Source of the DNA: an uncultured Gammaproteobacteria bacterium
GTDB lineage: Bacteria; Pseudomonadota; Gammaproteobacteria; GCA-001735895
Reading direction: 5' to 3'
NCBI GenBank assembly: GCA_913061315.1
Contig: CAJXUC010000004.1
Span: forward strand, 1 to 64,000
Length of the DNA: 64,000 nucleotides
Shown here: positions 8,501-16,623 of the stretch, in pieces
How positions within the stretch are numbered: the stretch's first letter is position 1
How the letters are laid out: every line of letters begins with the position of its first letter
Notes under the pieces: generated by a model
What the model saw: the letters and a program-made list of their open reading frames with translations, nothing else
Told to the model about the DNA's origin: nothing
Databases searched by the model: none
Program-made: the position numbers and the translations under genes

Positions 8501-8515
8501 AGTGCTCCCAGTGCG

Positions 8516-8533
8516 ATATTTCAGATGAAATAT
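8516..8533. promoter_or_regulatory. Inverted repeat in a divergent promoter region
   Basis: ATATTTC-AGAT-GAAATAT forms seven-base perfect arms 16 bases upstream of the receiver start at 8500. The position suits an operator or a short leader hairpin. The neighbouring OmpR-type regulator is a reasonable but unproven candidate binder. Confidence 0.35.
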
Positions 8534-8627
8534 TACTATTTATTATAGTCTCAAACAGACAAAGAGTATTCGTCGTTTGTACGTTTATATGCAAAAATAA
8601 CACATCGATTATTTAAAGACTAATTAA

Positions 8628-9371
8628 GTGACTATTAAACGTTCCAAAAATTGCCCTACAGTTCTAATACTTGAAGACGATCTTGAATCCTTGGATGAAA
8701 TCAAAGAGACACTCGATAATGGAGGTTTTCAGACTTTATCAGCAGTGAATCTCGAAGAATTAGAGATTATTAAAAAAGGTAATATTATAGATCTCTTCTT
8801 AATTGATTTAAATCTTCCTGACGGAAATGGTCTCTCAATTGTTCGCGAAATCAGGGTAGAATCAGAAGTGGGAATTATCATTGTTTCTGGAAAAACTAGT
8901 GAAATAGATCGTGTTGTTGGTTTAGAAATAGGTGCAGACGACTACATTACTAAACCTTTTAGCCCTAGAGAATTATTGGCCAGGGTCCAATCTGTATTGC
9001 GACGCACTCGTGATAAGACACTACCCAAAAAAGAAGTGGATGGTGACTATGAGTTTGCGGAGTTTCTCGATTGGAAACTGGATTTTGGTTCGCACCATTT
9101 AATTGCTAAAAGCGGTAAAATCATAGAACTGACGGGTACTGAATTTGATCTAATGAAGATATTTGTCGAGTCACCTAAGCGCGTTCTGTCACGTGACTTT
9201 TTACTCGGTAAACTTCACGGTATTGATTGGGTAGGTTATGACAGAGGAATTGATGGCATCGTCAGCCGATTAAGAGTGAAGACAAAACAAGACAACCAAT
9301 CGGTACCTTTGATAAAAACATTACGAGGAGTTGGTTATATGTTTACAGCCTCTATTAAAAAACAAATATAA
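8628..9371 (+). CDS. OmpR/PhoB family response regulator
   Basis: This is a DNA-binding response regulator. The receiver covers about residues 11-125, with the pocket in LILEDD, phospho-acceptor D60 in FLIDLNLPDG and lysine in YITKPF. The OmpR-type winged helix covers about 145-243 (LTGTEFDLMKIF, then VSRLRVKT and LRGVGYMF). The 247 residues are typical. The start is GTG without a strong ribosome binding site. It is the only transcription-factor output in the two-component island and the only plus-strand gene there, so it is the likely link from the kinases to gene expression. No cognate membrane kinase is adjacent. Confidence 0.93.
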   Translation: MTIKRSKNCPTVLILEDDLESLDEIKETLDNGGFQTLSAVNLEELEIIKKGNIIDLFLIDLNLPDGNGLSIVREIRVESEVGIIIVSGKTSEIDRVVGLEIGADDYITKPFSPRELLARVQSVLRRTRDKTLPKKEVDGDYEFAEFLDWKLDFGSHHLIAKSGKIIELTGTEFDLMKIFVESPKRVLSRDFLLGKLHGIDWVGYDRGIDGIVSRLRVKTKQDNQSVPLIKTLRGVGYMFTASIKKQI

Positions 9372-9439
9372 ACGATCCAATTTTATTTAAACCGCGTTTA
9401 ATGGCATTACACCAACTCTCTTTGCCCAGAAAGTCAATT

Positions 9440-10522
9440 TCAATCAGCCCACCTTAAATAAATCTCATTAAACTTTTCAGAATTTTGTTTCAGAATTTCA
9501 ATCAATTCAGGATCAAAGTGCATAGGCTCCGTTGCGCCATTACCATTAAACAATATTGACAATGTTTTTTTTTGTTCAAACGCCGGTTTATAATGTTGTT
9601 TTGACCTTAATGCATTATAGGCCTCCGCAAGAGCAAAAATTCGAGCTTCAATGGGTATATCGACCCCTTTGATTCCAAGAGGATAGCCACTGCCATCCCA
9701 CCGTTCATGTTGATTTTTAAGAATGATATCTGTTACCCGCATGACATCAAGTTCTGAATAGAGTCGAGTGTCGTATTCATCCAGTGCATAACTTTTAATA
9801 AGACCCGGGTTATCAAAATCCAATTGATATGACTTCAAAAATCTACTGTCTGATTCACTTATTTTTCCAGGACCACACAACGGAGCTGCAAGTAACATTA
9901 GGCTTTGTCGTTCTTTAGACCAGCCCAGTGCTTTCGCAAGAACTTGAGCATATTCTCTAACTAGAAAAATGTTACCACTTGATTTCAAATCGTTGTGTTC
10001 AGCTGTTTTTTCCAGACGTTCCAATGTTTCTCCATAGACACTGTCAAGGTTGCCTAAAATTTTTCGTATTTGGCGTGTCTTTGCTTGAATATCTTGTTGC
10101 AGCAGGGCTTCATATTGGCGACTCGTGCGTTTCAAGATAACCAGCTCTTCCGCTCGGCGAACGACATGAATCAGGTACCCTAGATCGATAGGTTTTTCAA
10201 GAAAATCGATCGCACCTAAATTAAGAGCATCGATGGCTTCTTTTGATCCACCATGACCTGTTAAAATAATAAATTCTAAGTCACGATCATCGTCAATTAA
10301 AGGTTGAGCGTCACTAATCATTTCCAAACCTGATTTTTGAGGCATAACAATATCACTTAAAACTATCGTGATTTCAATATCTTGACGAAGAATGTTAAGC
10401 CCATCATGACCATTTGAGGCTTGAATACAATCAAATCCCTCGTTAGTTAAACACTCGACAAGTTCTTCACGGATGGCCGATTCATCTTCAGCAATAAGAA
10501 CCTTGGTTATTAAAGAGGCCAT
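9440..10522 (-). CDS. Receiver protein with degenerate, probably non-catalytic HD-GYP domain
   Basis: This paralogue of the regulator at 1886-2968 has the same 360 residues and aligns without obvious gaps. The receiver is intact (phospho-acceptor D57 in VLSDIVMP, K110). In the HD-GYP domain the metal ligands are replaced: H184 to I, H216-D217 to C-G (LCGPGK), H245 to Y, H271 to Q and D300 to E. The HERWDGSGYP loop is kept. Cyclic-di-GMP hydrolysis is therefore unlikely. An open frame with a conserved receiver and GYP loop suggests a binding or scaffold role. Its ATG overlaps the stop of the degenerate receiver upstream by one base. Confidence 0.88.
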   Translation of the reverse strand: MASLITKVLIAEDESAIREELVECLTNEGFDCIQASNGHDGLNILRQDIEITIVLSDIVMPQKSGLEMISDAQPLIDDDRDLEFIILTGHGGSKEAIDALNLGAIDFLEKPIDLGYLIHVVRRAEELVILKRTSRQYEALLQQDIQAKTRQIRKILGNLDSVYGETLERLEKTAEHNDLKSSGNIFLVREYAQVLAKALGWSKERQSLMLLAAPLCGPGKISESDSRFLKSYQLDFDNPGLIKSYALDEYDTRLYSELDVMRVTDIILKNQHERWDGSGYPLGIKGVDIPIEARIFALAEAYNALRSKQHYKPAFEQKKTLSILFNGNGATEPMHFDPELIEILKQNSEKFNEIYLRWAD

Positions 10523-10790
10523 TATTTGTTATCCAGTTCTGAAGCAACTTTTTTGATCAGGCTATCAATATCCAGTAGCTTTTTAAAAAAAATATAGTGG
10601 GGGGTCTATACCATTTTTCTCGATTGCAGGACGAACATGGCCTGACATGACGATAAACTTTAGTTTTGGCTTCAAAGTTGTTTCAGCGATTATGATCAAG
10701 TCCCCATCTTTGCAGTCCGACATCTGTTCGATAATAATTTCTTCATCATCTGCGATTAGTATTTTTTTAATTAGACTAACATTACAATAA
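10522..10790 (-). pseudogene. Receiver-domain remnant with deletion and frameshift
   Basis: This is the decayed paralogue of the receiver at 2965-3405. The start KKILIADDEEII matches, then about 50 residues including the phospho-acceptor aspartate are missing. The match resumes at LKFIVMSGHVRPAIEKNGI. The frame breaks at an eight-T run near 10580-10590, after which the other frame continues KKLLDIDSLIKKVASEL and stops next to the following gene's ATG. Both changes remove phosphotransfer chemistry. The frameshift lies in a homopolymer and could be a sequencing error, but the deletion could not be. Confidence 0.8.
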
Positions 10791-10970
10791 AAAAATCTTA
10801 CCACAACTGACCATCGGTAGCGTGATCGTGAAACGGGTCACAGAATTGACATTTTCAGCGATAATACGGCCTTCATATCGTGAACTTGGCAATGATTCCT
10901 GACTGTTTTTTAGTTGTGCTATTTTAAATACGCCCAGATTGATGTCCTTATCTGCTAGGGTATCTTTCAT
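10791..10970 (-). pseudogene. Histidine kinase C-terminal remnant
   Basis: About 25 codons match the extreme C-terminus of the PAS kinase: GRIIAENVNSVTRFTITLP here against GTIFAENIHNGARFTITLP there. The preceding codons resemble the kinase segment around LKVFQVDD, with the catalytic ATPase boxes between them lost. It lies directly before the degenerate receiver, in the same order as the intact cassette, so it is the fossil of a duplicated kinase gene. No histidine-acceptor or nucleotide-binding motif remains. Confidence 0.72.
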
Positions 10971-11159
10971 TTTCCGCAGGCCATAAGATTGAATTAACCC
11001 CTATTTTTATTGTTCAATAGACAACCTGTCGTCAATTTTGAGTCTAACGAAGTCTAATCTTAGAGGCTTTAAATTCATCTTGCAGCTATAATTACTATTT
11101 CCAGTGATTTTAAGCTCTGCTATTCTTTAGTTTCTTTGGTATAAACATTGGCAGTAAAA

Positions 11160-11639
11160 ATGAGCCATATATTTTGGTCGAACATATTCAACCGTCCCAC
11201 GAGCGAATTACAGTCGATTGTCGAACTTTGGCAAGATACGCCTTTATTTGAAAACATCCCCACTCGACATGTGCAGTTTCTCTCCAAAAAAATGCACGTT
11301 AGAAGCTTCATGGCGGGTGAGCGAATATTTCAACTCGGTAGCCAAGGTGCTGGCGCATTAATGGTGCTTGAAGGTAGTGTTCAGATCAGAGCCGATACTA
11401 CGGAACTGGCCTTATTGAAATTGGGCGACTTTTTCGGCGAAATTGCACTTGCTGAGCCTGAAAAAAGAACTGCCGATGCCTACTCAGTAACCAATACGCG
11501 GTTAGTCTATTTTTTGAAGCAAGATCTTGAAGAATGGATTGAATATGAACCCCGACTGGGTTCGCGTTTTTTAATGAACCTTTCCGCTATTTTAGCCCGA
11601 CGCTTATCTCTAGCGAATAAAGAAATGGTCACCTTGTAG
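11160..11639 (+). CDS. Cyclic-nucleotide-binding (CAP_ED) domain protein
   Basis: This small cytoplasmic protein is essentially one cyclic-nucleotide-binding fold. The beta-roll starts at TPLFENIPTRHVQFL and the phosphate-binding cassette region is GDFFGEIALAEPEKRTADA. There is no helix-turn-helix after it, so unlike CRP it should not bind DNA itself. Whether cAMP is the ligand is unproven. ATG 11160 is chosen over an in-frame TTG at 11148. It ends two bases before the permease gene, so the two are probably one transcript. Confidence 0.85.
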   Translation: MSHIFWSNIFNRPTSELQSIVELWQDTPLFENIPTRHVQFLSKKMHVRSFMAGERIFQLGSQGAGALMVLEGSVQIRADTTELALLKLGDFFGEIALAEPEKRTADAYSVTNTRLVYFLKQDLEEWIEYEPRLGSRFLMNLSAILARRLSLANKEMVTL

Positions 11640-11641
11640 AC

Positions 11642-12715
11642 ATGTCTTTACCTATTTTTTTTAAAACCCAAAATGCCTATACCCAGACAATTAAGCTATT
11701 TGCCTGCATGATTGCCATTGTTTTGGCTGGTTTTTATCTGCTGTCTGCTGTGATCATACCCATAGTTATTTCACTAACGCTTTACGCCATTTTTGAACCA
11801 GCAACACTTTACTTGGTGCGCCATAATGTAAATCACTCGCTGTCGATAATCATTGTGTTGGTGTTTCTTGTCTTCTTTAGCTTTATTGCGATCGGTTTTG
11901 CCCTGCCGCAACTAATAGAGCAAATCGGATTACTGCAGGCAAAGTTGCCCGCTATATTTTCAAAATTGGAAGGTTTTTTAACTCATTACAGTGCTGAATT
12001 TTCTGATCAAATTGGAGTTGACCTAGATGTCTCTGACATGATTGTCTCTACTGTGTCGCAGTCAACCTTGTTGGGTCAGTCTTTTCTGCTTAATTTTTCT
12101 AATAAATTATTGGGGGTTACTATTGTGTTTCTACTGGTCCCTTTTCTGACCTATTACCTACTAAAAGATTTTCGCTCACTGAGAAATCACATGATGAATT
12201 GGCTACCTAATACTTCTTTTGAACTCGGTTGGCTTATTTATCACCGTGTATCAAAACAACTACAAGCTTACACGCGGGGCGTCATGATCCAATCAATCAT
12301 TATGTCGTTGGTTTGCATGACAGGTTTCAGCCTGATTGGACTAGACATTCCAATTTTACTCGGCGTCATTACAGGCATCTTGAATTTAGTCCCTTATATT
12401 GGGCCTGTGATTTCGATTTTACTTAGCCTCCTTGTCTCATCGGCCATGACACCTTTCGACCCCTCCCTACTCTATTTAGGGGTTTTAGTGATCGTCATCG
12501 CTCAAATCATCGATAATGTGATTGTGATCCCAGCAGTGATTGCCAATGCAGTGAACTTGCACCCAGTTCAAGTCATTTTGGGTATTATTATATTCGGCAA
12601 TTTATTTGGCACCTTGGGTGTTATTCTTGCTATTCCTGCAATTGCGACAGCAAAAATTATTTTTAATAACCTGTATGCTGATATTTTGAATGAAAACCAA
12701 AAACAATCCTTGTAA
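11642..12715 (+). CDS. AI-2E family (PerM/YdiK-like) membrane permease
   Basis: A 357-residue polytopic inner-membrane protein with about seven to eight hydrophobic segments. Family hallmarks are a first pair of helices near residues 20-70, a polar stretch around 100-150 and the C-terminal block VPYIGPVISILLSLL followed by QIIDNVIVIPAVI. Family members are proposed exporters of autoinducer-2 or sodium/proton exchangers, so the substrate cannot be assigned here. It directly follows the cyclic-nucleotide-binding gene with two bases between them. Confidence 0.88.
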   Translation: MSLPIFFKTQNAYTQTIKLFACMIAIVLAGFYLLSAVIIPIVISLTLYAIFEPATLYLVRHNVNHSLSIIIVLVFLVFFSFIAIGFALPQLIEQIGLLQAKLPAIFSKLEGFLTHYSAEFSDQIGVDLDVSDMIVSTVSQSTLLGQSFLLNFSNKLLGVTIVFLLVPFLTYYLLKDFRSLRNHMMNWLPNTSFELGWLIYHRVSKQLQAYTRGVMIQSIIMSLVCMTGFSLIGLDIPILLGVITGILNLVPYIGPVISILLSLLVSSAMTPFDPSLLYLGVLVIVIAQIIDNVIVIPAVIANAVNLHPVQVILGIIIFGNLFGTLGVILAIPAIATAKIIFNNLYADILNENQKQSL

Positions 12716-13572
12716 TGATTGTGTGAATAAGTTGGTTTGTACGGCTTCTTTAACAACCGAGTAATGTGTTGATCTTAAGGGACCCTGGACGGAGGACAGC
12801 CACAAACCCAGCAGGATTTTCGTCCAGCATGTATTGGCTAATATTCCGTGCCAAGAAGAGATTACTTCACCGCATTGGTTTTTAGGTCGAACTCGAGGTA
12901 ACGAAAAATTTTCGTATCGAATTGCGTTTAGGTCAAGAACTGATCGATGGGCTACGTTTTGTGGGTCACGGTGTGGAAACTTTAGGAGAGCTTGAAGCAG
13001 AAATAGGCCCTGCTGGCGATCGAGTGTTACACCCTAGCAGACCAATCGAAGGGGCTTATAACCGTCAGTCTGGTGGAGCTACTGACTCCATTTAACGAAG
13101 TCTACTGCCTTATGTTTAAACAATGGGTTGCAGATCCATTTTTACATATCAGCTCTGTATTGAGACTATTAGCCCATAGCATACCCAGCCGCCTATTGAT
13201 ATCAGCCAGTGGCATCTTCAAAGTATCTTGAAATCAGTCAAACAGGCTGACTTATGGTGGCGGCTAGCGCATAGGGGATGATGGCTTGTGTTACCTTGTC
13301 GGCGTGGTCTTTGCACCATATCGCTCTGGTCTTCATCGAGTCTTCAGGTTAGACCCTATTTTGTATATCACAGGATTCTTTAACCATTTGTCTGGCTCAT
13401 AGAACTCCCTTCAACAAGTGGTTTTCTCTGGCATAAATAACAGGTGTTATGGACTTCACTACGGATTTGTATATCAAAAGATTTTAGGAAATTTGCTAGA
13501 ACTAGCTATCAAGCGCGGTAAAGGGAAAATATTATCTTTGCAATGATTAATGGGCCCAATGCCCAACATTAT
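12716..13572. other. Gene-poor stretch with a possible decayed coding remnant
   Basis: No intact gene is visible in these 857 bases. On the plus strand a protein-like reading (GPWTEDSHKPSRIFVQHVL) begins near 12780 and shifts frame near 12915. It continues as LRLGQELIDGLRFVGHGVE to a stop at about 13095. The composition looks like real protein but I do not recognise the family. From 13100 to 13570 I see nothing convincing on either strand. Confidence 0.4.
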
Positions 13573-14019
13573 TTAGCTCGACTTTTTTAAACTACTGGCT
13601 AACGATTGGAGTGCTTTTTTCAAACCTTCATCTTCTATCCAATCGGCGCCACGTTTTAATGCTTGAACTGTTTCAGGCTTTACTTTCAAGGGTATTTTTG
13701 CCGCAGGCAAGACGTGATCTGATTTCAAAACAGAATTGGGGATGGTTTTAATTTTTAAGCTTTGTTTGAGATTAAAGGTTTCCTGTATTTGTTGCTGTAT
13801 TTCTGCCATGTATAACCTCAAATAATTTGAAATTTGAGGATCTGCCACAGCGATTACAATCAATTCAGTGGTTAAATTAACGACTGTCACCTGTTGGTTC
13901 ATCGGTTCTGGCAATTGCTGTCTTAAGAACTGTTGAATCTCTGCAGTGCCTTTGCTCACCCGCATAAAATTGTCTGGCAATGCCACTTGGCACCATTGAT
14001 TCGCTTTTTTATTGGCCAT
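13573..14019 (-). CDS. DUF721/DciA-like protein
   Basis: A 148-residue protein with an N-terminal segment resembling the DUF721 fold: LRQQLPEPMNQQVTVVNL, then ELIVIAVADPQISNYLRLYM, where the family has a hydrophobic strand followed by a W/L-rich helix. Members called DciA help load the replicative helicase in bacteria lacking DnaC. The C-terminal third is basic and low in recognisable motifs. The gene is isolated, with 104 bases to rluB and a decayed region on the other side, so context adds little. The assignment rests on pattern alone. Confidence 0.6.
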   Translation of the reverse strand: MANKKANQWCQVALPDNFMRVSKGTAEIQQFLRQQLPEPMNQQVTVVNLTTELIVIAVADPQISNYLRLYMAEIQQQIQETFNLKQSLKIKTIPNSVLKSDHVLPAAKIPLKVKPETVQALKRGADWIEDEGLKKALQSLASSLKKSS

Positions 14020-14123
14020 TAGACTGTCTATTAATTAACCATCACAATATCGCAATTAGCCGTAGCCATCACCCTAAGATTGCCTTCATAAAACCTAAGC
14101 AACCCAACAGATCAAACTCGTTG

Positions 14124-14900
14124 CTAACGCTTTCCTCGTGCCGAATGCCGGCGATTGGCTATTTCAGGGTAAGTTAAGTCGAGCCGATCGTATAAAGTCC
14201 TCACAGAGTCATCCTCGAATAATCTGACCTTACCCGGCTTGAGCCATTTGGGCAGAGTAAAATTTTCATACCTAACGCGCTGCAAACGGCTGACTTCTAC
14301 ACCCACCGCTTCCCACAAACGTCTGACTTCACGATTCTTACCTTCTTTTAGCATGACGTGATACCAATGATTGGTGCCTTCACCACCCGCGTCAACAATA
14401 TTTTCAAATTTGGCTTCTCCATCGTCTAACATGACACCGTTGCGCAGGGTTTGCATCATATCAGGCGTCACCTCACCATGAATACGCACCGCATATTCTC
14501 GTTCAACCTCAAAAGAAGGGTGCATTAAACGATTGGCCAACTCACCTTGATTGGTAAACAACAGTAAACCACTGGTATTGATATCAAGGCGTCCAATGCC
14601 AACCCACCTGCCCTGCTGTAAATTGGGCAAATTCCTATAAACATCAGGCCTGCCTTCGGGATCTTTTCGACTACAAACCTCACCAATAGGTTTATGATAC
14701 ATCATCACTTTAGGGCGGGCTTGGGTCCTAGAGATACGCAGCAATTTGCCATCAACCGCTATTTTTTCGCCACCGGCCACTTGATCACCCGGCGAAGCGG
14801 GCTTGCCGTTCACGGTAATACGGCCGTCTTGCAACATTTGGTCAACTTGACGTCTAGAAGCAACGCCTTGATGAGCCAGAAATTTTTGGATTCTTTCCAT
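14124..14900 (-). CDS. rluB: 23S rRNA pseudouridine(2605) synthase RluB
   Basis: A member of the RsuA/RluB/RluE pseudouridine synthase family, which isomerises a uridine in helix 93 of 23S rRNA. An S4 RNA-binding domain (residues 3-60, starting IQKFLAHQGVASRRQVDQML) is followed by the catalytic domain. The motif GRLDINTSGLLLFTNQG contains the catalytic aspartate (D102 by my count). RluB is preferred over RluE because the gene belongs to the common scpA-scpB-rluB neighbourhood. Here a lipoprotein gene is inserted between scpB and rluB. The length is slightly short for RluB, with a basic tail ending RRHSARGKR. Confidence 0.88.
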   Translation of the reverse strand: MERIQKFLAHQGVASRRQVDQMLQDGRITVNGKPASPGDQVAGGEKIAVDGKLLRISRTQARPKVMMYHKPIGEVCSRKDPEGRPDVYRNLPNLQQGRWVGIGRLDINTSGLLLFTNQGELANRLMHPSFEVEREYAVRIHGEVTPDMMQTLRNGVMLDDGEAKFENIVDAGGEGTNHWYHVMLKEGKNREVRRLWEAVGVEVSRLQRVRYENFTLPKWLKPGKVRLFEDDSVRTLYDRLDLTYPEIANRRHSARGKR

Positions 14901-14986
14901 TATAATATATCTGCTATGCCTTGTTTATAATTGCGTGATGATAATCTATTCGTCATTACTCATTGATAATAATTAAAGTAGTAATA

Positions 14987-15967
14987 TTAATTATTAGAGG
15001 ATTTTATGGTCCAGCTTTGGCCAATACCCGCCGATGATTCAGATATCAGCATGGTTGCATTCTCGTTAAGCTTTAAGTCGAGGATAGTAGCAGAGTCCGG
15101 TTGAACTCGGTGTTTTACTTTTGGTTGCCAGGTTTCGTTTTGCTGGCCTGTCTTTACATCCCAGATATCGATTGATTTTGATGCGCGTCCGGCCGCCAAG
15201 ATGCGGCCATCGTCAGAAAAGTCTGCCGATATGAGTGTCATTTTATTATCTGCTAGCTTCGCTAACAGTTGTCCCTTGCCTTGTGTTTTATAAATGTGAG
15301 TTTCACCTATAAAGGCATTGGCGAGTGCAAATTCACCATCATCAGATAGGGCAACTAAGGCAACTTTGTATTTCAAGTTTTTGGACCAAAGAGGCTCACC
15401 ATTGTTTAGATCCCAAAGGCTGGCATGCCAATCATTGGATCCTGTTAACGCATAGCGACCATCTTTTGAGAGCGACACTGACGTCACTTTTTCGTGGTGA
15501 GGCATGACAAAGAGCATCTTCCCTAATTGCATATCGAAGTAAACTGCCTGATTGTCGGTGCTGCCAATCAGTGCGTAACGTCCATCAGCTGATATCGCAA
15601 TGTCTGTTAAATTTGGCCAAGCCCAATACCCTATTAATTGGCCGCTGGGCAATCGCCAACGAGCCAGTGACTGTTGCTCCATCGTCACCAGTATGTCACT
15701 GCGGGCCGAGAAAGCGGCGGACGTCATACCCCCATCACTATCTTGGTGCTGCAGACTCAACAGGACTTTATTATTTTTTAAGTCCCAAACTCTTCCAAAA
15801 CCTTTAATTGAGCCCGTCATAAGGTATTTAAGATCTGGGCTAATAGTGGCTGAATAAGAGCCTGTGTCGGCGTGTATAACCGTGTTGAGGGCTAATTTAT
15901 TTTCGCTGCAGGCCGTGAGTAAAGACAGCAGCCCAAGCCAGCAACCGATTATAAGTTTGTTTCGCAT
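14987..15967 (-). CDS. WD40-repeat-like lipoprotein
   Basis: The 326-residue protein starts with a lipoprotein signal peptide ending LSLLTAC (lipidated C20). About six beta-propeller-type repeats follow, seen as VTSVSLSKDGRYALTGSND, then WHASLWDLNNGEPLW, and later IDIWDVKTGQ. It should be a periplasmic or outer-membrane-attached propeller used for protein contacts. It has no enzymatic motif. It interrupts the scpB-rluB neighbourhood, with 77 bases to scpB and 86 to rluB, and may be a lineage-specific insertion. The partner is unknown. Confidence 0.85.
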   Translation of the reverse strand: MRNKLIIGCWLGLLSLLTACSENKLALNTVIHADTGSYSATISPDLKYLMTGSIKGFGRVWDLKNNKVLLSLQHQDSDGGMTSAAFSARSDILVTMEQQSLARWRLPSGQLIGYWAWPNLTDIAISADGRYALIGSTDNQAVYFDMQLGKMLFVMPHHEKVTSVSLSKDGRYALTGSNDWHASLWDLNNGEPLWSKNLKYKVALVALSDDGEFALANAFIGETHIYKTQGKGQLLAKLADNKMTLISADFSDDGRILAAGRASKSIDIWDVKTGQQNETWQPKVKHRVQPDSATILDLKLNENATMLISESSAGIGQSWTIKSSNN

Positions 15968-16044
15968 GATAGGATTAGATGGCTAAAAAACAGCCTAATT
16001 AAAAAGTTAATTAATTATAGAAGCTTAATGGACATTGATTCGTT

Positions 16045-16620
16045 CTAATTCAAGTTTTTATCAGCAAAAGACAATTCAGGGTGATATTGGTTGAGATCTT
16101 TTATTTCTGAAAGGGTCGGTAGTTCATTAAGAGACTTTAGGTTGAAATAGTCTAAAAACTCTTTCGTGGTGCCATATAATGCAGGCTTACCGGGCAAATC
16201 TTTGTGGCCTAACAACTTGACCCACTCTCTTTCTTGTAACGTTTTTATAATATTGGTGCTCACACTTACACCCCGAATGTCTTCGATTTCGCCTCGTGTA
16301 ATGGGTTGCCTATAAGCTATCAGGGCCACAGTTTCGAGCAGTGCGCGTGAGTATCTTGGGGGCTTTTGATCCCACAGGCGGGCAACCCAAGTTTCGTAGT
16401 CAGGTCTAATTTGAAACCTGAAACCCGATGCGACTTGCTTCAATTCAAGACCCGCACTTTCATATTTTTCGACCAGTTCATGAATGGCCTGACGGATATC
16501 ATCCTTGCTCGGTTGGTCAATATCACCCGAAAATAAATCATAGATGAAATTAATGGCCAACGGTTTTTCTGTCGCAGAAAAAAGTGCTTCGAGAATGGGC
16601 TTTAATTGTTCGGTGTCCAT
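16045..16620 (-). CDS. scpB: Segregation and condensation protein ScpB
   Basis: ScpB is a kleisin-associated winged-helix protein that works with SMC and ScpA in chromosome condensation. Two winged helices occupy about residues 1-85 and 90-165. The signature region SRALLETVALIAYRQPITRG and the following EIEDIRGVSVSTN are clear. The 191 residues are typical. The ATG follows the scpA stop by three bases, with AAAGGCG upstream inside scpA. The cognate smc lies 23 kb away at 39331-42840. Confidence 0.95.
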   Translation of the reverse strand: MDTEQLKPILEALFSATEKPLAINFIYDLFSGDIDQPSKDDIRQAIHELVEKYESAGLELKQVASGFRFQIRPDYETWVARLWDQKPPRYSRALLETVALIAYRQPITRGEIEDIRGVSVSTNIIKTLQEREWVKLLGHKDLPGKPALYGTTKEFLDYFNLKSLNELPTLSEIKDLNQYHPELSFADKNLN

Positions 16621-16623
16621 ATG

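Noticed and set aside
10522..10804. A short intact receiver gene.
   Set aside because: It lacks the phospho-acceptor region and the frame breaks in a T run, so it is a pseudogene.
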